Translations under genes and position numbers: made by a program
Shown: positions 36,529 to 45,664 of the stretch, piece after piece
How the letters are laid out: the number at the start of each line of letters is the position of its first letter
Position numbering within the stretch: the first letter of the stretch is position 1
Assembly (NCBI RefSeq): GCF_014641855.1
Contig: NZ_BMII01000012.1
Location: 62,921-126,920 of the forward strand
Length of the DNA: 64,000 nt
Direction: 5' to 3'
DNA from: Shewanella inventionis
GTDB taxonomy: Bacteria; Pseudomonadota; Gammaproteobacteria; Enterobacterales; Shewanellaceae
Notes under the pieces: generated by a model
Told to the model about the DNA's origin: nothing
The model's database searches: none
The model's input: only the letters and a program-made list of their open reading frames with translations

Positions 36529-37479
36529 TTACTCAAGTGTGCTGAATTGATTTCGTAGCCAACGCTGCGCAGAGTCTTTACCCATCAGCTGTTCGAGTGT
36601 AGGGGATAATACTTCAATCAGCTTAGGTTGCCGCCAAAACATGTATCCCGGTAAAGGTTGTACAACCCCTGCGCCAAACGTCCGTTGCACTAAACTTGAA
36701 AATTCGGCCATATCCCGTGATGACCATAAAGGCATTAAAGGATATACAGCAGCAATAAAATCATCGTACAGAATAAAACTCTGCAATTTCTCAATGTTAT
36801 AGTGAGTTAATGCAATTTGTAGCTGAGGAGAACTCCAATGTGTCAAATTGCCACTGTCATTAATTAATGCAAGGTTACGTCGATGAAGTTGTTGCCAAGC
36901 AAGATCAAGTTCATGATGGTGCTGAGCTATGCGCCATAGTAAATACAAATCGGCCAACCACTCATGCTGATACTCCGTTAATGAGGCCGGTAGCAGCGAG
37001 TTTTGTAGCCTAATGTTATGCAAATGCCCAATTTCATGCCAAAGCGTTAGTTGTGCTTGTTGTTGCAACGATAACTGATAAGTTGTTAAGCCTATAGAGC
37101 CACTTTGCACCGTCATTTCTTTAGAGGGGTTAAGCACAATAACACCGGCAATAACCTCATCATTAGCCGATAACACCATGGCACTTTTAAAACCAATAGC
37201 ACGACGGATAGAAGGTTCCGAAAATACGCTTTGTTGACTAAGTGATTGAGGTAATCGCTGCAAGCATGGCTGTAAATACGCTAACTGGCAAATGAGTGCG
37301 CGCTTGTCTCCTATGTCGGTAAATTCACCATGCGTTTTTGCAGACGGGATGACACGTTCAGGTGACGCGGTAGCCGTTGTAACAACAGTGGCCGCAAAAG
37401 AGGTGGGAAACGGCTCACTGGCAACAGCAACACTGAAACCGATAAGGCTAACGAATAACCATTGCCAGTGAAAAGTCAT
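36529..37479 (-). CDS. Putative secreted zinc metallopeptidase (HExxH, ExxAD)
   Basis: A 316-aa protein with an N-terminal signal peptide (MTFHWQWLFVSLIGFSVAVA). HEIGH is at 148-152 and HEWLAD at 172-177, giving an HExxH...ExxAD arrangement as in gluzincins such as M48, with Glu173 as likely third zinc ligand. Two cysteines (64, 72) may pair outside the cytoplasm. I do not recognise a named family. It begins immediately at the hldE stop (TAGTGATG), so it is translationally coupled to hldE. The ATG was preferred over the overlapping GTG one codon earlier. Confidence 0.72.
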   Translation of the reverse strand: MTFHWQWLFVSLIGFSVAVASEPFPTSFAATVVTTATASPERVIPSAKTHGEFTDIGDKRALICQLAYLQPCLQRLPQSLSQQSVFSEPSIRRAIGFKSAMVLSANDEVIAGVIVLNPSKEMTVQSGSIGLTTYQLSLQQQAQLTLWHEIGHLHNIRLQNSLLPASLTEYQHEWLADLYLLWRIAQHHHELDLAWQQLHRRNLALINDSGNLTHWSSPQLQIALTHYNIEKLQSFILYDDFIAAVYPLMPLWSSRDMAEFSSLVQRTFGAGVVQPLPGYMFWRQPKLIEVLSPTLEQLMGKDSAQRWLRNQFSTLE

Positions 37480-37481
37480 CA

Positions 37482-38912
37482 CTACTTTTTAGACATGATG
37501 TTTTGAATAATCGCCGTGGTCGATACACCCTCTTCAAAACCAAGCACTTCCACTTTACCGCCAGCAGCAATGACCTCTGCACCACCAGCAATATCTTCCA
37601 CTTTATAATCGCCACCTTTGACTAAAGCATCCGGTAATAAACGGGCAATCACGCGTTGTGGGGTATCTTCAGCAAAAGGCACAACCCAATCAACAGATGC
37701 CAAGCCAGCTAACACGGCCATACGGCGATCAACTGGGTTAACCGGGCGACCAGGCCCTTTTAAGCGCGTGACTGAATCATCGCTATTTACCGCCACAATT
37801 AAGCGATCGCCTAACGCTTTAGCTTGTTGTAAATAACTCACATGGCCTGCATGTAAAATATCAAAACACCCGTTAGTCATCACAATCCGTTCGCCACGCA
37901 AACGCGCTTGTTCCATTGCATACGCGAGCTGATCTTCAGTCATCACGCCAAATCCAGACTCGCCATGGTTTAGCGCCAACGCCTGAATAAGCTCAATACG
38001 GCTAACGGTCGACGTACCGAGTTTACCCACAACCACACCGGCAGCAGTATTGGCTATCGCACATGCCTGGGCTAAGGTAGCTCCTGCGGCAATCGATGTG
38101 GCTAAAGCAGAAATCACCGTATCACCTGCGCCGGTTACGTCATACACCTCACGGGCAACGGTAGGAATATGCAACTCAGGCTGGTCTTTAGACACTAACG
38201 TCATGCCCTTTTCTGAACGAGTGACTAAAATGGCCTTAAAGTCGTGTTGTTTAATTAATGCTTGCGCCTTTTCAATCAGATCGCTTTCACTTGTCACACT
38301 GCCGACTACAGCTTCAAACTCGCTCATATTTGGAGTAATTAATGATGCACCATGGTAGCGGGTAAAATCATGGCCTTTAGGGTCGACCAATACCGTTACG
38401 CCTTTTGCACGGGCTTTAGCGATAAAATCTTTGGGTTCGTTAATCGCGCCTTTGGCGTAATCAGATAGCACTAATACATCAACGTTATCTAAAATCGCTT
38501 CACTTTGGTCAAACAATGCCTGACTGCTGGCTTTATCAAACGGCTCTTCAAAATCTAACCGAATTAATTGCTGGTTACGCGACAACACACGCAATTTTGT
38601 AATCGTTGGCTTATCGGCAACACTTAACCATTGCGGCTCAACACCAAACACTTTAACCCCTTGGGTCAGTGCGTCTGCGGTTTCGTCTTGGCCCACAAGG
38701 CCAGCTAAATGAACATGCCCGCCCAATGCTGCAATATTTAACGCCACGTTCGCAGCGCCACCGGGTCTATCTTCAATTTGGTTAATTTTAACAACAGGCA
38801 CAGGCGCCTCAGGTGAAATGCGCCCAGTTGGGCCAACCCAATAGCGATCCAGCATGACGTCGCCAATCACTAAAATACGCGCGTTTTCAAACGCTGGCAG
38901 AGAAACCTTCAT
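37482..38912 (-). CDS. hldE: Bifunctional D-beta-D-heptose 7-phosphate kinase / 1-phosphate adenylyltransferase
   Basis: Two steps of ADP-heptose synthesis for the LPS inner core. The 476-aa fusion has an N-terminal PfkB-type kinase domain ([21 protein letters not shown]..., [17 protein letters not shown], catalytic [11 protein letters not shown]) and a C-terminal nucleotidyltransferase domain ([16 protein letters not shown] with HxGH, and the [15 protein letters not shown] block). The start was chosen at MKVSLPAFE rather than a TTG 7 codons earlier. It is divergent from lpxL. Confidence 0.95.
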   Translation of the reverse strand: MKVSLPAFENARILVIGDVMLDRYWVGPTGRISPEAPVPVVKINQIEDRPGGAANVALNIAALGGHVHLAGLVGQDETADALTQGVKVFGVEPQWLSVADKPTITKLRVLSRNQQLIRLDFEEPFDKASSQALFDQSEAILDNVDVLVLSDYAKGAINEPKDFIAKARAKGVTVLVDPKGHDFTRYHGASLITPNMSEFEAVVGSVTSESDLIEKAQALIKQHDFKAILVTRSEKGMTLVSKDQPELHIPTVAREVYDVTGAGDTVISALATSIAAGATLAQACAIANTAAGVVVGKLGTSTVSRIELIQALALNHGESGFGVMTEDQLAYAMEQARLRGERIVMTNGCFDILHAGHVSYLQQAKALGDRLIVAVNSDDSVTRLKGPGRPVNPVDRRMAVLAGLASVDWVVPFAEDTPQRVIARLLPDALVKGGDYKVEDIAGGAEVIAAGGKVEVLGFEEGVSTTAIIQNIMSKK

Positions 38913-39017
38913 TATGTATTCACTGTGTTGCAAAAATTTAACCGCAATTGTACCTAATTTTCATCAGAATAATGAGTTAGAATAACAAATAATTTTTGAG
39001 AACAAGACGAGTGACCC

Positions 39018-39944
39018 GTGGTAGAAAAAGCCGAATTTTCTTCTGATTTATATCATCCTAAACATTGGCCGATGTGGTTTGGCGTATTACTAATGCGCTC
39101 TACTTTGTTACTGCCGTTGCGTTGGCAAATGAAAATGGGCACAGGCATTGGCCGTTTAGTTAAAAAATTCGCAAAAGGTCGTGTACACACAGCTCGTCGT
39201 AATATTGATTTATGCTTTCCGGACATGAGCGAAACAGACAAACAGCAGCTTCTTAATAACACCTTTGAAGAAACCGGCAAGGCACTTTTTGACACCATTA
39301 ATGCCTGGTGGTGGTCAAACGAGCGTATTCAGCAGCACATGACCATTAAAGGCACAGAGCATGTCAGCAATAGTTTAGACAACGGCAAAGGGGTGATTTT
39401 ATTTGCCGTGCATTGCTTACCACTTGAAATGGGCGCGCGTATCTTTGGCCAATTTGCTCCCGGGATTGGCGTTTATCGCCCCCATAACAACCCAGTGATG
39501 GAATATTTACAGGTTAAAGGCCGTTTGCGTTCTAATAAAGGCTTAGTGCCTAAGCGTGATGTACGCCAAATGATCCGCAGCTTACGCGCACCTGATGTTA
39601 TTTGGTATACCGCCGATCAAGACTTTGGCCGCTCAAGCGCGGTATTTATCCCGTTTTTTGCTGTACCAGATGCGGCAACCATTACCGGTGCTACCTCACT
39701 AGCAAGACTAGGTAAAGCCAATGTGTTACCTTTCTTTGTTGAACGAAACGCCGATGACACAGGTTATAATCTCGAAATTATGCCCGCACTGGACAACTTT
39801 CCCGGCGACAACGAAACCGATGATGCCATTCGCGGCAATCAAATTGTTGAGCAATTAATTAACCGCAACAGAAACCAATATATGTGGCTGCATCGTCGCT
39901 TTAAAACCAGGCCAATTAAAGGTTCACCGTCGTTATACAAATAA
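39018..39944 (+). CDS. lpxL: Lipid A acyltransferase LpxL/HtrB type
   Basis: Adds a secondary acyl chain to Kdo2-lipid IVA at the inner membrane. The 308-aa protein has one N-terminal membrane anchor (MWFGVLLMRSTLLLPLRW), the HxxxxE catalytic motif HCLPLE (~131-136) and the conserved WYTADQDFGR and FFAVPDAATITGATSLAR blocks typical of LpxL/LpxP rather than LpxM. The start is GTG. It is divergent from hldE with 105 bp between starts, so both LPS genes may share a control region. A strong terminator follows. Confidence 0.9.
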   Translation: MVEKAEFSSDLYHPKHWPMWFGVLLMRSTLLLPLRWQMKMGTGIGRLVKKFAKGRVHTARRNIDLCFPDMSETDKQQLLNNTFEETGKALFDTINAWWWSNERIQQHMTIKGTEHVSNSLDNGKGVILFAVHCLPLEMGARIFGQFAPGIGVYRPHNNPVMEYLQVKGRLRSNKGLVPKRDVRQMIRSLRAPDVIWYTADQDFGRSSAVFIPFFAVPDAATITGATSLARLGKANVLPFFVERNADDTGYNLEIMPALDNFPGDNETDDAIRGNQIVEQLINRNRNQYMWLHRRFKTRPIKGSPSLYK

Positions 39945-39945
39945 T

Positions 39946-39974
39946 AAAAAAGCGCCATAACGGCGCTTTTTTAT
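39946..39974. terminator. Bidirectional terminator after lpxL
   Basis: An 11-bp stem AAAAAAGCGCC / GGCGCTTTTTT with a 5-nt loop, between convergent genes. Confidence 0.88.
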
Positions 39975-39992
39975 TCAGCCTTCAACAATGTT

Positions 39993-40379
39993 TTAGGTTT
40001 TTTTAGGTATAAACTCAAACTCTTGAGAAATATGCGCCGCCTTAAAACTGGTCGGGTTTTGCATCAAATTAGTGGCAATAAAGTCGGCTGCCATGCCAAA
40101 AGGTTTTTCATTCACTTGACGTTGAAACGCCATACCTTCAGCTGATTTTTCCAATAGGTATTCATAGGCTAATCGATTACATTCAACCACCCAATCAGCA
40201 TTGATACTGGCCGCTTGGGTTTTAGGTAAGCAACTTAAGCCAATAGAATGGTCATTAAGTGTTATCGACAACTCGACTAGATCGCCCTGAGTAGATTGAG
40301 CCTGTTGATTGTCCGCTTCAGCGAGCATTGACACCATGCCACCTAATGCAACTATCAACAGCGAGCTTGTTACATTCAT
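39993..40379 (-). CDS. Small exported protein of unknown function
   Basis: A 128-aa protein with a signal peptide (MNVTSSLLIVALGGMVSMLAEA). The mature part is about 105 residues with two cysteines (in LSCLPK and VECNRL) that could form a disulfide, and a C terminus ending FEFIPKKT. No recognised domain. It has its own ribosome site (TGGAGTT). It is convergent with lpxL across the shared terminator. Confidence 0.6.
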   Translation of the reverse strand: MNVTSSLLIVALGGMVSMLAEADNQQAQSTQGDLVELSITLNDHSIGLSCLPKTQAASINADWVVECNRLAYEYLLEKSAEGMAFQRQVNEKPFGMAADFIATNLMQNPTSFKAAHISQEFEFIPKKT

Positions 40380-40436
40380 ATTAACTCCATTTAATACGCT
40401 TATTTATACACGAAAAAAGTCTAGAACTAATGCTTA

Positions 40437-40486
40437 TACCATTTCCATTAATTATGTGACCAATCAGATAATTAGTGGAATTGGCA
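40437..40486. mobile_element. Minimal MITE: fused terminal repeats only (50 bp)
   Basis: It consists of the right-end arm TACCATTTCCATTAATTAT continuing to TGACCAATCAGA, joined to the opposite arm ATAATTAGTGGAATTGGCA. These are exactly the two terminal repeats of the elements at 8463 and 25333 without any core, forming one 50-bp imperfect palindrome. One flanking TA is retained, the other has become CA. Confidence 0.65.
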
Positions 40487-40568
40487 TTATAGATAATATC
40501 TTACTTTAGCAAACCCCAATACGCTTTAACAAGATTAAAAAAAGTACAGCCAAATATCATGATTAAAC

Positions 40569-41237
40569 TTAGATAAAGTCGCAAATCTCAGCGAGGGATT
40601 TTTTATCCACGGCATGCTGCGGGATGGTTGCGTCCTCAGCAGGATAACCCGCAATAATTAACATATAAGGTCGCTCATTATCGTTGTCGCGGCCACACAC
40701 TTTACTCAAAAAGCTCATGGGTTTGGGGGTGTGAGTTAACGTACCTAACCCTGCATGATGCAAGGCCTGAATTAAAAAACCGGTCGCAATGCCGACAGAC
40801 TCATGCACATAGTAATTGGTTTTTTGTTCACCCTCTTCCTCGCTACGTTTTTTGCTAAACACCGCAATTAGCCAAGGCGCATGCTCTAAATATGGCTTAT
40901 TAGCGTCTGTACCCAATGGTTTTAACGCATCGAGCCATTCTTCACCAGCCCGACCTGCATAAAAAGCCTGCTCTAACGCCTCTGCTTGCTGACGAATTTG
41001 CGCTTTTATCTCAGGGCTATTAATAGCCACAAAATGCCAGGGTTGATGATTTGCGCCATTAGGTGCGGTGCCCGCGGCCAAAATGCATTGCTCAATAATG
41101 GCCTGGGGTACGGCGCGATCAGAAAATGATCTTATCGAATGGCGTCGTTTGACTTGCAAGTAATTATCTTGCGCGCGTTTAAGCATTTCATCTTGAGGAT
41201 ATTCTATAAAATCGGTTAGCGGCAAATGTGCAGTCAT
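40569..41237 (-). CDS. Nitroreductase-fold flavoprotein, iodotyrosine deiodinase-like
   Basis: A 222-aa FMN enzyme of the nitroreductase superfamily. The FMN-binding RRHSIRSF (31-38) and APNGANHQPWHF (58-69) and the C-terminal GYPAEDATIP block match iodotyrosine deiodinase (IYD) best. The IYD substrate triad Glu/Tyr/Lys appears as Glu89, Tyr93 and Lys114, with the same 4- and 21-residue spacing as mammalian E153/Y157/K178. Family knowledge: bacterial IYD homologues reductively dehalogenate halotyrosines. The natural substrate here is unknown. It is divergent from the NAD(P)-binding protein gene. Confidence 0.82.
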   Translation of the reverse strand: MTAHLPLTDFIEYPQDEMLKRAQDNYLQVKRRHSIRSFSDRAVPQAIIEQCILAAGTAPNGANHQPWHFVAINSPEIKAQIRQQAEALEQAFYAGRAGEEWLDALKPLGTDANKPYLEHAPWLIAVFSKKRSEEEGEQKTNYYVHESVGIATGFLIQALHHAGLGTLTHTPKPMSFLSKVCGRDNDNERPYMLIIAGYPAEDATIPQHAVDKKSLAEICDFI

Positions 41238-41392
41238 AACAAGTCCTTAAAAATGAGCCGATTGAAATCATTGCCATAAGCTAACAAACACTCCCAAAAA
41301 TGCTATAAAAATATTCTTATTGAAACCCTATCACCGACAGATTAGAGTCTTTGTATAGATTCATTTTTTGTTCAACAGTAATAAAGGACTAT

Positions 41393-42073
41393 ATGATTGC
41401 AGCAATAATGGGAGCAACGGGCTTAGTAGGTAACGCATTACTGAGCCAATTAATAGAAAGTGAGCATTACAGCAAAGTCATCGTGTTGGGGCGGTCAACG
41501 CCTGCGCTAGTTGATCATCAATTTGGCGCTGAAAAAGTCCAATTTATTGCCTGCCAAATCGACGAAATACATGAGCTAACCCTTACAGATACTGTTGATC
41601 ACGCTTTTTGTTGTTTAGGCACAACCATAAAACAAGCGGGTAGCGAAGAAGCATTCATTCAAGTTGATAAATTGGCCGTGATTGCTTTTGCAAAATTGTG
41701 CCAACAACAGGCTAACCCCAAGCTTAAGTTTTTAGTGGTGACGGCACAGGGCGCGAATGCTAAATCAAGCGTGTTTTATAATAGAGTCAAAGGTGAAGTA
41801 GAACACGCGCTCATCGGCTTAAACATACCTGTATTAACTATATTTCAGCCAAGTTTATTACTCGGTGAACGCCATCACAATCGCTTACTTGAAGGCATAG
41901 GCCAAACTTTATTTAGCGCTTTATCATGGATGTTTGTTGGGCCATTACAACAATATAAACCAATTAACGCACAAACCGTTGCACAGTCAATGTATCAGGC
42001 TGCGCTCAGCCCTCAAGTTGCGCCTAAGACACAAACTGTCACGAATTTAATGATGCACAACCAGCGTTTTTAA
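41393..42073 (+). CDS. NAD(P)-binding Rossmann-fold oxidoreductase (atypical SDR)
   Basis: A 226-aa protein with an N-terminal dinucleotide-binding loop (MGATGLVGNALLSQL, GxxGxxG), DHAFCCLGTTIKQAGSEEAF and VVTAQGANAKSSVFYNRVKGEVE, where the Tyr/Lys pair occupies the atypical-SDR position. It is related to YbjT/TIP30-like proteins. The start was placed at the ATG after AAAGGACT; the longest frame adds 14 residues without a ribosome site. Substrate unknown. Confidence 0.8.
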   Translation: MIAAIMGATGLVGNALLSQLIESEHYSKVIVLGRSTPALVDHQFGAEKVQFIACQIDEIHELTLTDTVDHAFCCLGTTIKQAGSEEAFIQVDKLAVIAFAKLCQQQANPKLKFLVVTAQGANAKSSVFYNRVKGEVEHALIGLNIPVLTIFQPSLLLGERHHNRLLEGIGQTLFSALSWMFVGPLQQYKPINAQTVAQSMYQAALSPQVAPKTQTVTNLMMHNQRF

Positions 42074-42161
42074 CAATCTGTTCTATACTGTTAACCATTA
42101 AGTTTACAATAAATCAAACGCTATGAAACCAACCAAAACAGTTGTTTAGATGGAGAAAAGC

Positions 42162-42341
42162 ATGAGTGACAATGATTATTTAACATTAGATGAAGTGTGT
42201 AAAATACTCGATAAAAGTCCTACAACCATTAAACGCTATGCCCGCGAAAATCTGTTGTCGAGCGAGCAAAATGGCCAGGAGCTAAGCTTCAATAAAGATG
42301 AAGTAATGCGCTATTTAGCTTTTTCAGAACGCCTGGGCTAA
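42162..42341 (+). CDS. Small excisionase/MerR-like helix-turn-helix protein
   Basis: A 59-aa protein made almost entirely of one winged helix-turn-helix: LTLDEVCKILDKSPTTIKRYARENLLS (HTH_17 / excisionase type), then a short wing and a final helix. It has no effector domain. GGAG eight bases upstream selects the internal ATG over one four codons earlier. No phage or integrase genes are nearby, so I read it as a stand-alone DNA-binding protein of unknown target. Confidence 0.75.
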   Translation: MSDNDYLTLDEVCKILDKSPTTIKRYARENLLSSEQNGQELSFNKDEVMRYLAFSERLG

Positions 42342-42369
42342 CCCAGCCATTGAATGGCAGCGCCATAAA

Positions 42370-42398
42370 AATCCCCAACGCTTATCACGTTGGGGATT
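42370..42398. terminator. Terminator between the HTH gene and nqrF
   Basis: An 11-bp stem AATCCCCAACG / CGTTGGGGATT with a 7-nt loop, serving convergent genes; AAAA precedes it, which becomes a T-run on the minus strand. Confidence 0.8.
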
Positions 42399-42415
42399 GT
42401 TATTTGTGGCGTAGG

Positions 42416-43633
42416 TTAATCACCAAAGTCATCGAGTAAAATGTTTTCAGACTCAACACCTAGGCTTTCCAGCATGGCGATAACAGAGGCGTTCATGATT
42501 GGCGGGCCGCACATATAAAACTCGCAATCCTCTGGCGCTTTATGCTGTTTTAAGTAGTTCTCATACAACACATTATGAATAAAACCAGTATAACCCGTCC
42601 AGTTATCTTCAGGCAGCGGATCAGACAGTGCGACATGCCATACAAAGTTATCGTTTTCAGCAGCCAGCTGATCAAAATCTTGTTGATAAAACACTTCACG
42701 AGTTGAGCGAGCGCCATACCAAAAGCTCATTTTACGCTTAGTTTTAACACTTTTTAATTGGTTAAAAATGTGCGAGCGCATTGGCGCCATACCCGCACCA
42801 CCGCCAACAAACACCATTTCTGCGTCGGTCTCTTTAACAAAGAACTCACCAAATGGCCCTGAAATAGTCACCTTATCACCTGCTTTTAAATTAAAAATGT
42901 ACGACGACATTTTACCTGGTGGCAAGCCCTCTTTTGGCGGAGTAGCAATCCGCACGTTAAGCATAATGCGGCCCTTTTCATCTGGGTAGTTTGCCATTGA
43001 GTAAGCACGTAATACGTCTTCATCAACCTTAGACACTAAGTCGAACAAACCGTATTTAACCCAGTCTCCACGATATTCCTCTGGAATATCAAAATCGGCA
43101 TAACGCACTTCATGGGCAGGTGCTTCGATTTGAATATACCCACCGGCTTTAAATAGCACTTCTTCGCCATCTGGGATTTTTAATAGCAATTCTTTAATAA
43201 AGGTTGCCTGGTTATCATTTGAAATAACCTCACATTGCCATTTTTTAACCCCAAAGATTTCTTCGTCAACTTCAAGCTCCATGTCAGTACGCACGGCAAC
43301 CTGACACGCTAAACGACAGCCCTCTTTGGCTTCTTTCTTGGTAATGTGGTCAAGTTCGGTGGCCAAAATATCACCGCCGCCCGATTTAACTTTAACGCGA
43401 CATTGGCCACACGTGCCGCCACCACCACAAGCCGAAGGAATAAAGATTTGTTGCCCAGCTAACGCGCCAAGTAACTTGTCGCCCGCTGGCGTTCTAACTG
43501 TTTTTTCAGCATCACCGTTAATACTAATAGTGACATCTTCAGTACTGACTAACTTACGCTTGGCGAGTAAAATCACCATTACTAGGATGCATACCACAAT
43601 GGTAAACATGCCTATACCTATTGCCATTTCCAT
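42416..43633 (-). CDS. nqrF: Na+-translocating NADH:quinone reductase subunit F
   Basis: Entry subunit that oxidises NADH and passes electrons via FAD and a 2Fe-2S cluster. The 405-aa protein has one N-terminal membrane helix, a plant-type ferredoxin domain with [10 protein letters not shown] and a fourth Cys in EGCRLAC, then FAD-binding (RAYSMANYP) and NADH-binding ([24 protein letters not shown]) domains. It is the last gene of nqrABCDEF; the apbE and nqrM genes that often follow are not here. Confidence 0.96.
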   Translation of the reverse strand: MEMAIGIGMFTIVVCILVMVILLAKRKLVSTEDVTISINGDAEKTVRTPAGDKLLGALAGQQIFIPSACGGGGTCGQCRVKVKSGGGDILATELDHITKKEAKEGCRLACQVAVRTDMELEVDEEIFGVKKWQCEVISNDNQATFIKELLLKIPDGEEVLFKAGGYIQIEAPAHEVRYADFDIPEEYRGDWVKYGLFDLVSKVDEDVLRAYSMANYPDEKGRIMLNVRIATPPKEGLPPGKMSSYIFNLKAGDKVTISGPFGEFFVKETDAEMVFVGGGAGMAPMRSHIFNQLKSVKTKRKMSFWYGARSTREVFYQQDFDQLAAENDNFVWHVALSDPLPEDNWTGYTGFIHNVLYENYLKQHKAPEDCEFYMCGPPIMNASVIAMLESLGVESENILLDDFGD

Positions 43634-43657
43634 TACATAGCCCTTCTTATCAATGCG

Positions 43658-44266
43658 TTATAACGTGATGCCAGCAAAAGACATAAACCCAAGTGCCATT
43701 AATCCGGTGGTGATAAAGGTAATACCAATACCTTGTAACCCATCAGGAATGGCATGAAACTTCATCCGCTCACGTAAACCAGCAAGTAATACAATCGCCA
43801 TCGCCCAACCCACAGCCGAACCTGAAGCAAATACCACAGATTCCGTTAAGTTGTAGTCGCGGTTAGCCATAAAAATGACTCCGGCAAAAATGGCGCAGTT
43901 AACGGTTAATAGTGGTAAAAATATCCCCAATGACTGATACAAAGTCGGAATGTAACGGTCTAAAAACATTTCTAAAATTTGCACTAATGCGGCAATAACC
44001 CCAATAAAGGTAATCAGCTGCAAGTAGCTTAAATTCAGTTCAGCAAAGCCTGCCCAAGCTAAAGCGCCTGGCGCAAGAATATTGACGTAAATGATTTGAT
44101 TTAATGGCACAGCCAACATCATCACCACAATCACGGCAATACCTAAACCAAAGGCGGTAGACACCTTTTTCGATACCGCAAGAAACGTACACATACCCAA
44201 GAAAAATGACAGGGCCATGTTGTCGATAAATGCAGCCTGGATAAATAAATTAATATAGTGTTCCAT
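43658..44266 (-). CDS. nqrE: Na+-NQR subunit E
   Basis: A 202-aa integral membrane protein with six hydrophobic helices, homologous to NqrD and RnfA/E. The conserved cysteines (in LGMCTFLAV and TVNCAIFAG) are family ligands of the intramembrane iron centre shared with NqrD. It is 9 bp downstream of nqrD. Confidence 0.95.
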   Translation of the reverse strand: MEHYINLFIQAAFIDNMALSFFLGMCTFLAVSKKVSTAFGLGIAVIVVMMLAVPLNQIIYVNILAPGALAWAGFAELNLSYLQLITFIGVIAALVQILEMFLDRYIPTLYQSLGIFLPLLTVNCAIFAGVIFMANRDYNLTESVVFASGSAVGWAMAIVLLAGLRERMKFHAIPDGLQGIGITFITTGLMALGFMSFAGITL

Positions 44267-44275
44267 GATGCCTCC

Positions 44276-44896
44276 TTAACTGCGCTTACGCTGAACGACT
44301 TTAATGGCCCAAATCATCACGCCAATTAAAAAGAATGCGCTAGGCGGTAACGTGAACATTTCATTTGCAAGGTACCAACCACCGTTTTCGATGGTGGTTA
44401 ATATCTCATGACCAAACAAACTGCCACGGCCAAATAACTCACGCACAAATGCAACACCTAACAAAATTAAGCCGTATCCCATTGCATTACCTAATGCATC
44501 CACCAAGGCTAAATGCGGTGGATATTTCATGGCAAAAGCTTCAGCTCGTCCCATGATGATGCAGTTGGTAATAATTAAACTCACAAACACCGACAGCTGT
44601 TTTGATAGTTCATATGCGACATCTTGCAGCACCATATCAACGATAATCACCAATGAAGCAATCACGGTCATTTGCGCAATAATACGCACACTGTTAGGAA
44701 TAAAGTGGCGAATACTGGAAATAATTAAGTTTGAAAATACCAGTACAAAAGTCACGGCTAGGGTCATTACCAACGCGGTTTGCATTGAGTTACTTACCGC
44801 TAACGCAGAACACACCCCAAGCACCTGCATGGCTACTGGGTTATGCTCAAATATCGGCGATGTTAAGATCTCGCGAGTTGAAGTGTTATTACTCAT
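44276..44896 (-). CDS. nqrD: Na+-NQR subunit D
   Basis: A 206-aa membrane protein with six helices. The conserved [11 protein letters not shown] and [15 protein letters not shown] carry the cysteines that form the intramembrane iron site with NqrE. It abuts nqrC directly, with no intervening base. Confidence 0.95.
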   Translation of the reverse strand: MSNNTSTREILTSPIFEHNPVAMQVLGVCSALAVSNSMQTALVMTLAVTFVLVFSNLIISSIRHFIPNSVRIIAQMTVIASLVIIVDMVLQDVAYELSKQLSVFVSLIITNCIIMGRAEAFAMKYPPHLALVDALGNAMGYGLILLGVAFVRELFGRGSLFGHEILTTIENGGWYLANEMFTLPPSAFFLIGVMIWAIKVVQRKRS

Positions 44897-45664
44897 TTAC
44901 TTACCCTCCGCGGCAATTGCATGTAGATAGGTTTGATAACCTTCAACGCCAAACCAAAACTCAACTAAACGTTGAATCCCAACACCTGTTCGGGTTGCAC
45001 CACTGACACCATCGATGCCATGAACATCACCTTCTTTAGCGCCGCCCTTAATCACTTTAATGGCCATTTTGCCTTTTGCATCAAACAGCTTTTTCCCCTG
45101 CCATAACGCCAACCATTGTGGATCGGTAACAAAATCTGCAATGCCAGGGGTTTCCCCATGCTCATAAAACACGATGTTTTCAATGGTGTTAAGATCAGGT
45201 TTTATCGCCATATAACCATAAATAATCGACCATAAACCTTTACCGTAAATCGGCATTACTATGCTAGATAACTGGCCATTGGTGTCGTAAACCTCAAAAA
45301 TACGGATATCAGTTGCCATGGTTTTAATTTTGGCAATGTCCTTTTTAGGTTTGGTTGACGTTTCAGGGTTAATGGCCGCCATGCGCTCATCATAGTCGAG
45401 CAAGTTGGTTTTTTCGGTCACTTGACCACTGGCTAAATTGACCATTTTAGGCTGAACACGCTGCTCAAACAGATCGCTAAAATCACCTTGGCTAATATCA
45501 ATACCCGCGGCTTTTAATACAAACTGCTTCACTTCATCACGTTTTTTAGCCAACTTGCGTTCTTTTAATATCTCAGCCGTACCTGTGATCATAAACGAGC
45601 AAATTAAGCTTAAAACGATGATAAAAATCATTGTTCCGGTAACGGTATCTTTTTTAATTGCCAT
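44897..45664 (-). CDS. nqrC: Na+-NQR subunit C (covalent FMN)
   Basis: A 255-aa protein with one N-terminal membrane helix and a periplasmic FMN domain. The flavinylation motif SGATRT (in DGVSGATRTGVGIQ) near the C terminus provides the Thr that carries FMN through a phosphoester bond. Its start overlaps the nqrB end by 11 bp. Confidence 0.95.
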   Translation of the reverse strand: MAIKKDTVTGTMIFIIVLSLICSFMITGTAEILKERKLAKKRDEVKQFVLKAAGIDISQGDFSDLFEQRVQPKMVNLASGQVTEKTNLLDYDERMAAINPETSTKPKKDIAKIKTMATDIRIFEVYDTNGQLSSIVMPIYGKGLWSIIYGYMAIKPDLNTIENIVFYEHGETPGIADFVTDPQWLALWQGKKLFDAKGKMAIKVIKGGAKEGDVHGIDGVSGATRTGVGIQRLVEFWFGVEGYQTYLHAIAAEGK

